A stretch of DNA of 64,000 nucleotides from positions 13,133,464 through 13,197,463 of the forward strand of contig CM068548.1 of NCBI GenBank assembly GCA_035048495.1, in the 5' to 3' direction. The notes under the pieces were generated by a model, which was not told the origin of the DNA, ran no database searches, and saw only the letters and a list, made by a program, of their open reading frames with translations. Source of the stretch: Euptelea pleiosperma (Eukaryota > Streptophyta > Magnoliopsida > Ranunculales > Eupteleaceae). Shown piece after piece: positions 1 to 11,834 of this stretch (its first letter is position 1; the number at the start of each line of letters is the position of its first letter). Both the position numbers and the translations under genes were made by a program.

Positions 1-420
1 GGTTTGGCGACTGTAAATAACCGTCGCCAAACAGTATGGTGACTGTTAATAACTGTCGCCAAACAGTATGGTGTCTAACAACAATTTGACCTTTTTTCAT
101 ACACAACTTTGGTGTACCCATGTGGAAGATAAATCATTGGCTGATTTTTGGTGAGGATGATCTCCTCACCGTTAGATCACATATTCTGAAATTTCTACCA
201 TCATGAAACGTGGGTTTCAAGTTAACACGGTAAAAAATAAATGCCTAACAGTATGGCGTGTCATTTTGTAAACTGCCAAACAGCTTGGTGGTTTACAAAA
301 TGATATGCCATATTGTACGGCGGCTTATAACAACATATGCCAAACCGTTTGGCGTATCGTTTGAAGAGGGCAATTCGGCAATGTTAAAGTTTCGTAAGAA
401 TACGCCAAATGGTTCGGCGT
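1..420. repeat. Array of degenerate short palindromes
   Basis: The motif GCCAAAC-GT(A/T)TGGCG and variants recur about ten times, separated by short arms that are themselves complementary (for example a stem around 258-315, where a TTTGTAAA half-site is answered by TTTACAAA). No coding potential is seen. This looks like the non-coding edge of a repetitive element cut by the window start. Which element family it belongs to is unknown. Confidence 0.5.
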
Positions 421-639
421 CTTAGGTTTATTTTGACAAATTTCAAAAAATACGGTTCTTTTTGGAAAATAACCTTAAACTTAGGTTCGTTTTGAAAATT
501 TTCCGTCAGAATAATTTGTGTATAATACGATTCATAAAATATACACACATTTTACCATATTTTTTAAAAGTTCGCATGCAGTAGAATATGTGTTTCAAAA
601 AAATTGAAAAAAATAACAGATACTACACTAATTATACAT

Positions 640-852
640 ACACCCAACATGGCAGCTCAAATGGTTGGTGTGTATCCTCCTCTTTGGAGAGGTTGTGGGG
701 TCAAACCCACACAGGTAGATTTCCTCCTTTGAGCAATATGCCAGGAATAGAAATCCCCTTTACCGGCTTGACCGGTCCATACAGGTTTCACCTGCCAATC
801 CGTGGGGCCTTCCCACGATGGTGACTACAAAAAAAGAATGAAAGAAAAAAAG
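640..852 (+). mobile_element. tRNA-derived SINE, plus orientation
   Basis: The left end resembles a tRNA promoter: an A-box-like stretch around 650-665 (GGCAGCTCAAATGG) and a B-box-like GGGTCAAACCC around 699-709. The right end is an A-rich tail. The element is bracketed by a 10-bp target-site duplication, AATTATACAT, at 630-639 and 853-862. A second copy lies inverted at 15987-16170. The short ORF that overlaps it is not a gene. Confidence 0.75.
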
Positions 853-862
853 AATTATACAT

Positions 863-2004
863 GAACTTAATAACTATAGATGGACCTACTGACCAAATTA
901 AAATCAGCGTTATATCCCGTTATAATGCTATTTACCAGAAAAAGGATATCAATTATAACAACTGTTAGTTCCGTTGTGACCGCCGTTGTTTTTGGAAATT
1001 TAACTTTTTTTTACTACTGTTGGGGTTTTAAAAATAATAATAAATATTATAAATATTCTGAAGTGTTTTTTTACTGAGACATAACTGAACCCTGAAGTCG
1101 ACTCCCTTTTTATTAGACACCGAAATCCTAAGACCAACCTCTTGACCTTCATCCGTGTGGGTATTTGGTCCATCCCAAGTGAGCTCGATGGGTGATTTTT
1201 AACCTTTCGATATGATTACCGGCCCCCAAATAATGCTCATGATTAAAAACAACCCATGAAAAAGACTCCAATCCAACGACTAGAAATCACTAATCAATCT
1301 AATATTTGTGCTATTACTTAGTCATTGAAAGATTCATTTGGAGCAACAGAATATTCTCTTTTCACCAATGATATTTGATTGCCAATTAAAGGATGGGCTA
1401 ACACAATATTCTACTTCTACTTTAAGTCTTATGGTTCCCTGGTAATTGTATAGCTGACAACTCCGTAGGAAGCTAAACATTGTTTTTCGGAAATTGTATG
1501 TAGGCCACGTATGCGGAGTTAGAAAGTTGTATTTATTAATTATTAATAAAATTAGAAAGAGATAGGTGTCGACAGCCGAGAGAGGGCGGGGAAGGTGAAT
1601 ATAGAAAGGTGAGGAGCTATCTCTTTGGGGGGTGGGGGGTGGGGAGAGAGGGGTTATAGAGAAAGGGGGCAAAAGGAGAGAACCTAGAGAGGTGAAGGTG
1701 AGAAAGAGGAGAAGGAAGCAAGGATGAGAGAGAACTAGAAAAGAATGAGAGAGTGAAAAGAATCACCTGTAACAACAGAAGAAGAATAGTACCTGAGATC
1801 ATCCTCACCAAAAATCAGCATGCTAATTAAAACTCCTAACCATATCAAATATGGACCTAAATTTAACGGTGAAAATGGATGGTACATAATTTTTCAACTA
1901 GCAATCCACTTTTCATAAGGTAACAAATGTAAGAATGAGTTGATTTTTTTGTGAGGTACGGTTGATAAAATCAGCGCCTTTAAAGCCCATGTCCATTTGT
2001 CATA
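863..2004. other. Intergenic, AT-rich; strongly purine-rich tract 1560-1790
   Basis: No gene is seen. Around 1140-1310 there is a decayed fragment of the foldback family described at 10165-10477. From about 1560 to 1790 the plus strand is almost entirely A and G, including a G-run cluster at 1627-1653 that fits a G-quadruplex pattern. Open frames on the minus strand here are low-complexity Ser/Pro/Leu translations of that tract and are not called as genes. Confidence 0.5.
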
Positions 2005-2560
2005 TTATATTAGTTGCTATATATGAAAGAGTCTGTCTAGAGCTACACCCATTTCTTACATCCACTTCTTACACCCAAGGGTGGAGTCTACATGGAGATC
2101 CTGTTGGTCAATCCAACTGCACAATGAGTTTTTCATACTATGGTTACCCTTCTCACAAAAATCAGGACATTTCGACATAACCTCATGAAAGTTTGAATTT
2201 AATTTAAAAAATCCAGACCATCCTTGAACCATTATTTTTGGTCGATTTTTTTATATGGTTAGCAATGTTGAAGTGAACTGATTTTTTTTTTTTTGACATT
2301 CCTAACCTCACGAAAATATGACTCTAATTTAAAAATCCAGACCATCCAAATATTAATCCATTATTTTCGGTCAATTTTTTATATATGGTTAGCAACGTCG
2401 AAGTGAACTGATTTTTGGCAACGATATGATATGATCATCATGGCAATAGGAAAACTCAAAGTGCGTTTGGCTTGTCGAACACGATCTCCATGTGGGCCCC
2501 ACCACCTGGTGTAAGAAATAGGTGTAGCTCTAGACGGACTCTAGCAGCTATATATAATAA
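2005..2560. mobile_element. MITE-like element with about 90-bp terminal inverted repeats
   Basis: The left arm (about 2005-2100, containing GTCTAGAGCTACACCC and TTTCTTACA) is repeated in reverse complement at about 2470-2560 (TGTAAGAAATAGGTGTAGCTCTAGAC). The interior holds two diverged direct copies of a sequence around TTTTTTATATGGTTAGCAA. Related arms occur at 5510-5625 and about 5780-5845. The exact ends and target-site duplication are not clear, so the superfamily is left open. Confidence 0.6.
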
Positions 2561-2745
2561 TGGGTACGTAATGTGGAAGCTTAGGTTAATACCCGGTTAA
2601 TAAGACTGATACATTTAATAAGCAAGCAAAATTTAAAAAACATATACACCATTTATTCAAGATTAATACCTGGGTAATAATTTATAAAAAGTACTAGGGT
2701 AACCATCAAACACTGATGTGGTTTCAATTCATTGGACTTGGATAT

Positions 2746-4914
2746 TCACTGTTTTTCTGATCTCCTGCAAAGTCTTCCCACCTTCTTTAGCAACCTCACA
2801 AGCAAGCGAATGGTATGCCCCAGGAGAAGAAGTGCCATTAAGCCCAACCATGCCAAGATTGAAACTCCAATTACAGTACTGAATAACATGTTCTCATGAT
2901 CTGGTGTTAAGACCATTAGGGCAAATAAGTATGTTATTGCCGTTGATGTAATTGCCACCCACATCATCACCATCAAAACCCACATAAAAATCCTATGCTT
3001 AAAAGGTAATCCACTTATGAGCAATAGGATTATGCTTAGAGATGTGACGAAAGCCGTCGTGTTGACACCCAAGAACCTAGGATATGCTTCTGGGTAAATC
3101 TCAGCCATTATGGACCATCCCGCAAGGTGTTGTGGAAGCGGTGCAGCAGTATCTGAGGGAGCGTTTATCAAATTGTCCTGCCAAACACCACCGGGCGGGT
3201 TTACTCCGGCTTGGAATGCCATGGTTGCAATTAGTGATGCCACCACCATTAATGTGCTCTTCTTCTTTTTCAGCCAATTATCGTGCTTCTTAAGGTTCTT
3301 CTCCCAACTGCTCCCTTGTGAGGGTGGTGGATCTTGATCATCATGTACTACTAAAGACAAATCCCTGGCCCTAACGACTCCAGTTTCACGTGCCCCCAAT
3401 GGTATATCTCTGGCTCGTAATGTTCCGAAATCCCGAAGATAGTCGCTGATTGCCATATCATTCAAATTTCTTGGACTTCTTGCTAAAACATCCAAGGCTG
3501 TGAATCCGCTCACGTTCAAGGTGTTGACTTTTATTGCAGTACTGCTTAGCAAAAACTTTATGGCCTGCACATTTTTCACTCTTAAATTCTTGTGAAGGGA
3601 AATTAAGAGAGTGATCGATTTAGTACATCAAGCTTAGAAGTATCTTTGATAATTCGAAAAAAATATCCGATATCCCAATTCGATTCAATATCCAACTGAT
3701 ATTCTGAATCAATATATATCCAAATTCGAATGCGATTGACTTATCGGATATCCAATAATATATATATATAGGTGAGGATCGGGGGACAACAATTTCATAC
3801 ACCGTTTTTTGCAACAAAAATTGGGGCAGGCCAATTTATAAATTAGAAGTATTAGAATGGGATGATTTTTGGCAAGGACGGTCTCTATGGTGAGGAGATC
3901 ATGCTCACAAAAATTCAAATCATTCTGATATTCATAGACTGATTTAAAAGTGAAGAATTACATGGACTGTTTATTTTTATCGTTAACAGGTATGAAATTG
4001 TTGTCAAAAACGTTGTATGAAATTGTTGTCCCCTGATCCTGACCCCAAAATCGTTAAGAACATTTGAATCCACAACGTTTGAAATTGGGTTCCAAGTACA
4101 TGTACATGATGAAAAATGTTTGAATCCAATGACTAGAAATTACTAATAAAACTGATTTTGGTGTGAAGGTGCACCAACGATCGGCCACATTCATGGGGTC
4201 AGTGGACCCGGAAAAGAGCCAGATGCCTTTTTTTTTTTGGCCATGTAGAGTTGCATGCGATCCCTGGTTCAGCCACAGCCCAGCCAATGTGCACTTTAAA
4301 TTAACCTTGCTTTTGTTAATTACTGCATATATTATCATCATTCATACCTCAATCTGCTTCTCAGCTACTGCAAGATGCAAGACAGTGTTGCCATCCTCAT
4401 CCTTCCTGTTCGCAAACTGATCATCACTTATTGCTTTTACCAACAACTTCAGCGTTTCAAGACGGTCATATTTCACACACAGGTGTAGAATCGTCTCTCC
4501 TCGATCCACCACGATTCGAGTCGCTTCAGGTCTGGTCCGAACTAACTCCTCCAAGACACCAACATGGCCTTTGATAGCTGCTAAATGGAGAGGGTTTCTT
4601 CCATCTCGATCACGAACAAGACAAATATCGGGGTTGATATGTAATAACTCCTTTACAATATCAACATACCCTTTTGCCGCTGCTAAGTGAAGCGGCGAAG
4701 ATCTCCGTGAGTCGAGCTCGCGAGCAAGTTCAGGCTTACGACTTAAAATCTCTCTAACAAAATCAATGTGACCGAGCATCGCTGCAATGTGCAAAGGGGT
4801 GTCGCTGACACAAGCTACGATAACCCTATCGAGAACAAGTGCATCTTCTTGAAGCAATTCAAGCAAGGAAGTTACACTCCCTTCAATTGCTGCTTCACGA
4901 AGTCTTTTCTCCAT
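2746..4914 (-). CDS. Ankyrin-repeat membrane protein with PGG domain (ACD6/ITN1-like)
   Basis: Two exons on the minus strand: 4348-4914 (ATG at 4914-4912, donor GTATG) and 2746-3564 (acceptor GTGCAG), giving 461 residues. Exon 1 carries four to five ankyrin repeats, visible as TPLHIAAMLGH, SPLHLAAAKGY, NPLHLAAIKGH, TILHLCVKY and TVLHLAVAEK. Exon 2 begins with the last repeat (GFTALDVL), then a basic linker, and then the PGG domain with its NPPGGVWQ signature after the first hydrophobic segment. Four membrane-spanning stretches follow from about residue 300 to 450. The exon junction falls in phase 0 at a position sensible for the family. Members are plasma-membrane or ER-associated proteins tied to salicylate-dependent defence and salt responses; the role of this one is unknown. 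It is shorter at the N terminus than many ITN1-like proteins, though complete short forms exist. A TATTTAAA box lies 50-60 bp upstream. Confidence 0.85.
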
Positions 4915-4965
4915 TCTCCCACCCTCTCTATGGCTAGCTTGCTCACAGAGGGAACTCTTTATTGC

Positions 4966-4973
4966 TTTAAATA
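4966..4973 (-). promoter_or_regulatory. Possible TATA box of the ankyrin gene
   Basis: TATTTAAA on the minus strand, about 52 bp upstream of the ATG at 4914. Its position fits a short 5' leader. No other core promoter element was recognised. Confidence 0.4.
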
Positions 4974-4989
4974 CATAATTTGTTTATAA

Positions 4990-6074
<1,085 letters not shown>

Positions 6075-6664
6075 TGAATGGTGGCAATTGGCAAAGGTTT
6101 TTTGGCTGTCCGATTCCTAAGCGAGGTTAGGTGAAAGTCGGGATTAGAATTGTGATTGGCTTGACTTGCTCTTTTCCTATATTCTTAAGTAGGATTGACC
6201 ACCACTGACTTCATTTAGTGAAGCTGTTCCATTTTTTATTTATGATGGGAGTAAGAAAGAGAGTAAAAACTATTAGAGGGAGAAGTATTGCCAACCTTGA
6301 GAAGATCTGAGTTGTTCGTTAAGGTTAAGGGGGTGTTTGGATCGCCATTTTTAGATTGAAAAAGTCTTTTTTTTTTAACAAAAGACTTTTCCCAAAATAA
6401 TAGATTGTTTGGATGACCATTTTTTAAGTGTACTTTTATTATTTGAGCATTCAGGTAGATCACACGTGCCCTTCAACTAATAACATATAATGGCTTGCAT
6501 CGTTAAGATGTTATAACTTATAACATCTTCTTTTAAACCTTGATGTGTCAACTCATTGGAATATCTACCAATTCACGAGATTCAACCCATGAGGAGGTTC
6601 GAAGTCTGGAGATCGGAGGTTATATTGGTGGGCATTGATCCCAATCCGGATTGGTCCAATTTTG

Positions 6665-7140
6665 AATGCCTAAAAAGTGACTGTCATCTAAATCGTACAC
6701 CTGTCACCTCGAGATTCATAAAAGTAGGATTTTGTCATTAGTAACTCGGACTGATTCACCCCAATCTAGCATTTCAAGCCCTTTGCCAACTTTGTTAACT
6801 TACAGAAAGTTTTGTTTAGCGGAAGGAGAGCCAACTTATCGAGGAAAGCCAACTTAGATGAAGGAGGCTAGTTTACTCTGCAAGTCAGCGTAATTCCATT
6901 GATAGACGCAGCTCTCACTTTCTTCGGATGGGACAGTTCCCACCTATTGTTGATGGGACAGTTCCTACTTGCTCAGGAAGTGACATGCTTGCTAGAAATA
7001 ATGAAAAAAGAGACATAATTAAGTGCTATATTTGCACACGCTAACAACGCAATACTACCACCATGCTTGGTAGGTAAAAGACAACACATCTCATCTACCA
7101 TTAGGGCCTTTATAAATAGAGGTTTCCCTCTGTGGGGGAA
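6665..7140 (+). repeat. Left copy of a diverged direct repeat (LTR-like)
   Basis: From TGCCTAAAAAGTGA to a TATAAATA box near 7114, this stretch is clearly similar to 9066-9510, in the same order: aaaagtaggattt, CACCCCAATC, TTTGTTAACTTAC, TATCGAGGAAAGCCA, a repeated GATGGGACA motif, then TTTATAAATA. The right copy is preceded by a G-rich tract (GGGAATAAGGGGCAAA) that resembles a polypurine tract. Both points suggest the LTRs of an old, decayed retroelement. No gag or pol remnants were recognised between them. Confidence 0.5.
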
Positions 7141-7679
7141 ATCGATGTCAGACGATTCGTATCTCGATGATGATCCGGCAAATTTGATGCTTCAGGACAA
7201 AACTTCTTCTCCACCGCGGAAGATAAGATAATCTTCGAACAGGACGTGGTTGTACCTGTTGACAACACTCCGACACTCAAGTCAGTCTAGGATGTTTTAA
7301 CAGGGTTTAGGAAATATAGAAAAGATAATTCAGAGTTAGACTATCTAGATCTGGAGAGCAAGCTCCATTTCTCAGTTCTGAGTATCATGTATTTATACCC
7401 TCAGAACTGACGTAACTCACCTTCTACGTATCCACTTCTTGTTAGTTAGATCCGATCTGAAGAGATTCTGTTATGAAACTGCTTCTTCTTGTTAGATCCT
7501 AACTTCCCCTATTCAGTTATATCTGAAACAACTGAGGTGGCATTCCTCGTGGTAGATATTTGAATGGGGGAATGCGGGAATGGGCATTATAGTCAAACTT
7601 ACCACCACATGGCAATCATATAACAAATAAGTCAATAATTAACTTGATTATAGTTTAAAATACTTATCTTGTTCGTGGA

Positions 7680-7970
7680 ATTTTGTTTACTTGTCGGGAT
7701 GGGTAAATAGTCATTCCTGTCAAGCGCGCTGTTGAACTTGCCAGGTTACATTATGTGTCTTTCCTGCCAAGTCCACTGATGAACTTGTTTGGATACGTTA
7801 TGCGTCATTCCTGCCAAGTCTGATGTTTGACCTTGTCGAGTTGAGTAGAATGTCAATCCTGTCAAATATGTTGTGTAACTTGTTGGGATGAGTTGTACGT
7901 CATTCCTACCAAGTTTGATATTATGACCTTGTCGGGTTGAGTTAAATATCAATCCCGTCAAGCATGCAGA
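7680..7970. repeat. Degenerate tandem repeat, unit about 55-60 bp, about 5 copies
   Basis: The unit runs roughly ACTTGTCGGGATGAGTT, then a short spacer, then GTCATTCCTGCCAAGTCTGAT. It recurs through the interval with many substitutions. The open frame across it is just the repeat translated and is not called. Confidence 0.6.
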
Positions 7971-9065
7971 TAATTAATGTGTTGGGAAAGATTGAATGCT
8001 TTTTCGACATATTAATTGCTGAAGTTTCAGTACGTTCCGTTACTGATCCTGTCCCGAGATATTCCCTTCTGATCACTCCATTCGACACGTGGTTCTTCCA
8101 TTAATGGATGACGTGTGACAGGAATGGACTGGTTGTGGCCTCCGACGATTTCTTCGGCGCATTTATTCACGCATGTTGGATGACACCAGGTGTCAATCGT
8201 TCGTACCTCGCACATGCCAAGCCAGTGACACGTGTTAGCGTATTACTTGTTGAAAAATACGGAAGCTCTCTTTCTCTATCTTTTCTCTCTCTAAGATTAC
8301 CAGTTCATTCCCAATGCGAGAAACCAACTTTCAAGTTTACCATTAAGAACAATTAATCGATCATTCAACTCGAACATTGAGGTGTTTGGTCAAATTTATT
8401 CATTGTTCACCAAAGTGGGACTATACATTTCAGGTGCCATATGTGGGAACGTACAGTAAGCCTGTGCTTTCTTGAGATTTGGGGGCAGTCATGTGAAGGT
8501 TGAGTGACGATTAGCCATCCTCAGAACCAACTTACCATACAACTTGAGCATCCCCAAGTTTCTCATGTTTGATCCGATTGTGTGACATCAATAGTTTGAT
8601 CATGAGAGTAGAACTCTTGCACAGTTTAATCAAGTGACATTGCTTCTTCAATGCGGTTTGAACACAATGCAACTACTGAATGCCCCCAGACCAACTCATC
8701 ATGTAGGAACAATCCTTTGATCAAAACTATTGGCACAAAATTAACTTCTTGATTAACCTATTTGCAAAATAAGACAATCCACCAATCGAACACCCCGGGC
8801 GCCGACATGTACCCACAAAAGCCTACATCCCCGATGAAGTAAAGCTCTCGGTGCTGACTTACCAAATTCGAACACCTAAACAAGAATGCTACAAAATTTC
8901 TTAGGTACAAAAACCATATGTAAATAACCAAATAATTTTAACCGAACAACCTCCCCAGAGGCGATACGTGGATCAGCAATAGCTAGTGATAAGAATATTC
9001 CCAAGTTGCTAAAAGGACTTCCTCCCGAAAACCCTTTCTTGGCAAAATGGGAATAAGGGGCAAAT
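7971..9065. other. Intergenic, probably interior of a decayed retroelement
   Basis: No ORF with recognisable domains is present. The stretch lies between the two LTR-like repeats and ends in the purine-rich GGGAATAAGGGGCAAA at about 9050. It is presumed to be non-coding remnant sequence. Confidence 0.35.
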
Positions 9066-9560
9066 GTGTGTGCCTAAAAAGTGATTGACATCTGGGTTGT
9101 ACGCATGTTGCCTTGTGATTTATAAAAATAGGATTTGGTTACTAATAACTTGGATCCAAATATAACAACTCAGACCAGCTCACCCCAATCCAATATTTTA
9201 AGCCTTTCGTCGACTTTGTTAACTTACATGCACAGGGTTTGGTTTAGCAGAGGGGAGAGTCGACCTATCGAGGAAAGCCAGCTCAAGAGAAAGAGCATAG
9301 CTACTTAGCAAGTCGGTATGATTCCATCGGTAGATGTGGCTCTTAATTGCTCTAGATGGGACATTTTTCACCTACTCTAGATATGATAGTTCTTATTTGC
9401 TCGAGATAGAACGTGACCTACTTACTCAGAATGATGAAAAAATTAATATGCGTGTTTGTCGTCCCCACACACATCCCCACCAAGGCATCTATAAATAAAG
9501 GTTATCCCTTACTCAGAAATGGGTTAAAAAATTTCACTACGGAAGTTCTCTCTTTTTTAA
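9066..9560 (+). repeat. Right copy of the diverged direct repeat (LTR-like)
   Basis: Matches 6665-7140 in order and orientation, including a CTATAAATAAAGG TATA-like box near 9490. Divergence is high, so any insertion is old. It was not traced beyond about 9560. Confidence 0.5.
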
Positions 9561-9799
9561 GGTACATATTTTGAGTATTGGCTAATTATGTGTGACAAAA
9601 TAAGTTCATCATAGTCTTTATTTGTGTGTGGTAGGTTATGTGACTGTTCAACGTCTATATCACTCAATCCCACTAGAAGATTCAAAAACATTGAAGTTAA
9701 TTTGGCTGAAGAGTAATAAGCTTCACATTGATCACATATATATATAAGTGACTTTAATCTTTAATATCTAAGTAACCGTAGATTATTGATTTTTGTACC

Positions 9800-10110
9800 T
9801 GAAAGAGGACTCGATCGATGACACATTCTTAGAGAACACTAACCGTATGGATGTTTGGGCCATCCCTAAGTGTACCTATATACAAAAAAAATCAGTCTGA
9901 TTAGAGATTTCTAAGCAATTGGAGTCGTTTTCATGGGTTGATTTTTAATTGTGGAATTTGACTAATATTTTGGGTTATTAAGGGTACAAAGATCCAAATG
10001 TTTGAATCACTAATCAAGCTGAGTTTCGATATGTAGATCCGACTAGAGATGGGACTGACATCAATGATGTCAGTGGTACGTAAGAGTGTGCCACGTGGCT
10101 CATACTGTGG
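9800..10110. mobile_element. Foldback MITE, decayed
   Basis: The left arm has ATGGATGTTTGGGCCATCCC; the right arm holds the decayed complement near 10030-10110 (TCCGACTAGAGATGGGA, then GAGTGTGCCACGTGG). It belongs to the same family as 10165-10477, 10520-10927 and 13433-13825. Confidence 0.5.
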
Positions 10111-10164
10111 CCTGTCATCAACGTTCTGCTCTTAATATTCAACCACAAAAGGTATAGATGAGAC

Positions 10165-10477
10165 GAGTAAAACTTCGCCCCCAATATGATCCACGTGGTA
10201 CACTCTTAAAGGACGCTGACCATATGGATATTTGGCCAATCCCTAGGTGGACCTATAAACCAAACATCAGCCTGATTAGTGATTTCAATCGTTTGGCTCC
10301 GTGTACCCCAAATAATGGTCCATATTCCATAATGCTCAAATTCAGAAATCACTAATCAGGTTGACGCTGGCTTTGTTGATCCACCGGATTGGCCAATCAT
10401 CCATACGGTCAGTGTCCTCTGAAAATGTGCCTCGTGGCAGTCAATGACAGTCACCGGCGGTCAGCCAAGTTTTATTT
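10165..10477. mobile_element. Foldback MITE with 8-9 bp target duplication
   Basis: Termini GAGTAAAACTT and AAGTTTTATTT are inverted. The direct duplication GATGAGAC flanks it at 10157-10164 and 10478-10485. Inside, the family core ATGGATATTTGGCC is answered by GGCCAATCATCCAT. The short ORF across it is a by-product of the palindrome. Confidence 0.65.
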
Positions 10478-10519
10478 GATGAGACAGTGCGATTGATTTG
10501 AACAAGAAAATATGAATTC

Positions 10520-10927
10520 AAGAGTAAACCTTCGCTCGCACCGGGCTGTGAGCGAAGCCGAGCACAGCACACAATACGTGCCACATGGCACACTCTTGGA
10601 GGGTGCTGACCGTATGGATGTTTGGCCAATCACTAGTTGGACCTACAAACCAAAAATAAACCTGATCCCCTATTTCTAAGCATTAAATTGAAGTCATTTT
10701 CATGGGTTCATTTTAACAGTAGGAATTTGAGCATTATTGAGCGTTATTTGAGTGCAAATATATAAAGGTTTCAATCACTAATCAGGCTGATTTTTGGTTT
10801 ACAGGTCCATCGAGGGACTGGCCAAACATCCATACGGTCATCATCCTCTAAGAGTGTGACACGTGTCTCATATTGTGTGCTGTGTTCGGCTTCACTCAAA
10901 GCCCGGTGTGAGCGAAGGTTTACTCTT
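10520..10927. mobile_element. Foldback MITE, nearly full-length palindrome
   Basis: About 170 bp at the left end (AAGAGTAAACCTTCGCTC, then GCCGAGCACAGCACACAAT, then CCGTATGGATGTTTGGCC) is repeated in reverse complement at the right end. The flanks TATGAATTC and CATGAATAA form at best an imperfect duplication. It is the best-preserved member of the family in the window. Confidence 0.75.
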
Positions 10928-10936
10928 CATGAATAA

Positions 10937-11310
10937 AGCTGACTCATTGGTTGCACGGTCAGCATTGATTGAATTTTGCTTGACTAGACTCGACTCTGAG
11001 AGAATATTACAATGGTCAACACAACGAATTAGTGTACAAAATCAAGCACACAATAATTGCTTCTTCATTTTCTTACGTGCACGGGACGAGAGAATCCCCG
11101 TACCAATCATGATCCACAGTGGCGGTTAATACAGTGGACCCTGATCGCCCACTAGCGTGGCCAGTGGACGGACGACCAAACCCGGCGGCATCGCAGATTG
11201 GGCTAAGTCGGCTGACCACCGTTTGGCAACCGGTGACTCACACGTGTCACGGGCCACAATCCCCCCTTAAAACCCCTTAAAACCCTAATCTTCCTCCAAT
11301 ACATCCCCTC
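10937..11310. other. Intergenic upstream of the carrier gene
   Basis: The sequence becomes GC-richer from about 11090 on. It ends with telo-box-like AAAACCCTAATC near 11279-11290, in what is probably the promoter or start of the 5' leader of the downstream carrier gene. Confidence 0.4.
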
Positions 11311-11834
11311 CCTCTCTCCTCTCGATTCCATTTTTCGCGAAGAAGCCGTCCCGATTTCTGTTCCGACCCCTTCTGTCTCTGTCCATCTCTACTGTAAATA
11401 GAATCTATCTTCTTTAATTTCTTTCAATACAAAACCCTAGATTTTACCTGCAACATCTGCTCTCTCCAGCTGATTTTTCTTATCGGCACTCGGAGATGGA
11501 AGGGATGATGATGAATGTCTTCGATTCTCCGGTAAGAATCATCACCATCGCTGAATCAGATCTTTCTTGCAAGAAATGATCGATCAGTTGGATCCAAAAT
11601 CTGGTCTGGTGAAAGCAAAAAATCGTAAAATTACTGTAATCTCAACCTAGGTATCATAAGAAAATAAGAAGATAATTGTAGAGGTTTGGAAATTAGTGTA
11701 CAGTTTGGAAATTAGGGTTAGGGTTAGGGTTAGAGTCATTTTGGAGAATTTTTTTCGATTCTGTACAGTTAGGGTTGAAGAGGGGCTGAGGGAATTGATT
11801 CGATTTTGCTTTTTTCGTTCTGAAATTGGCGAAG
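11311..11834 (+). promoter_or_regulatory. Probable 5' leader and leader intron of the carrier gene
   Basis: Pyrimidine-rich leader (CTCCCTCTCTCCTCTC), then AAAACCCTAGATTTT, then a short ATG-started frame at 11496-11531 that stops at a good donor (CCG|GTAAGAATC). A short (TTAGGG)n-like run lies at about 11713-11736. The simplest reading is a 5' exon of about 200 bp and an intron of up to about 300 bp ending shortly before the main ATG. Whether the 12-codon frame is a uORF or an in-frame first coding exon cannot be decided from sequence alone. Confidence 0.45.

Noticed and set aside
1..420. CRISPR-like regular repeats
   Set aside because: The repeats are palindromes with spacers that are themselves complementary, in plant nuclear DNA, with no cas genes.
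11826..11834. Nine extra bases at the start of the carrier frame
   Set aside because: The codon at 11826 is TTG. The first ATG is at 11835 and begins the family-like N terminus.
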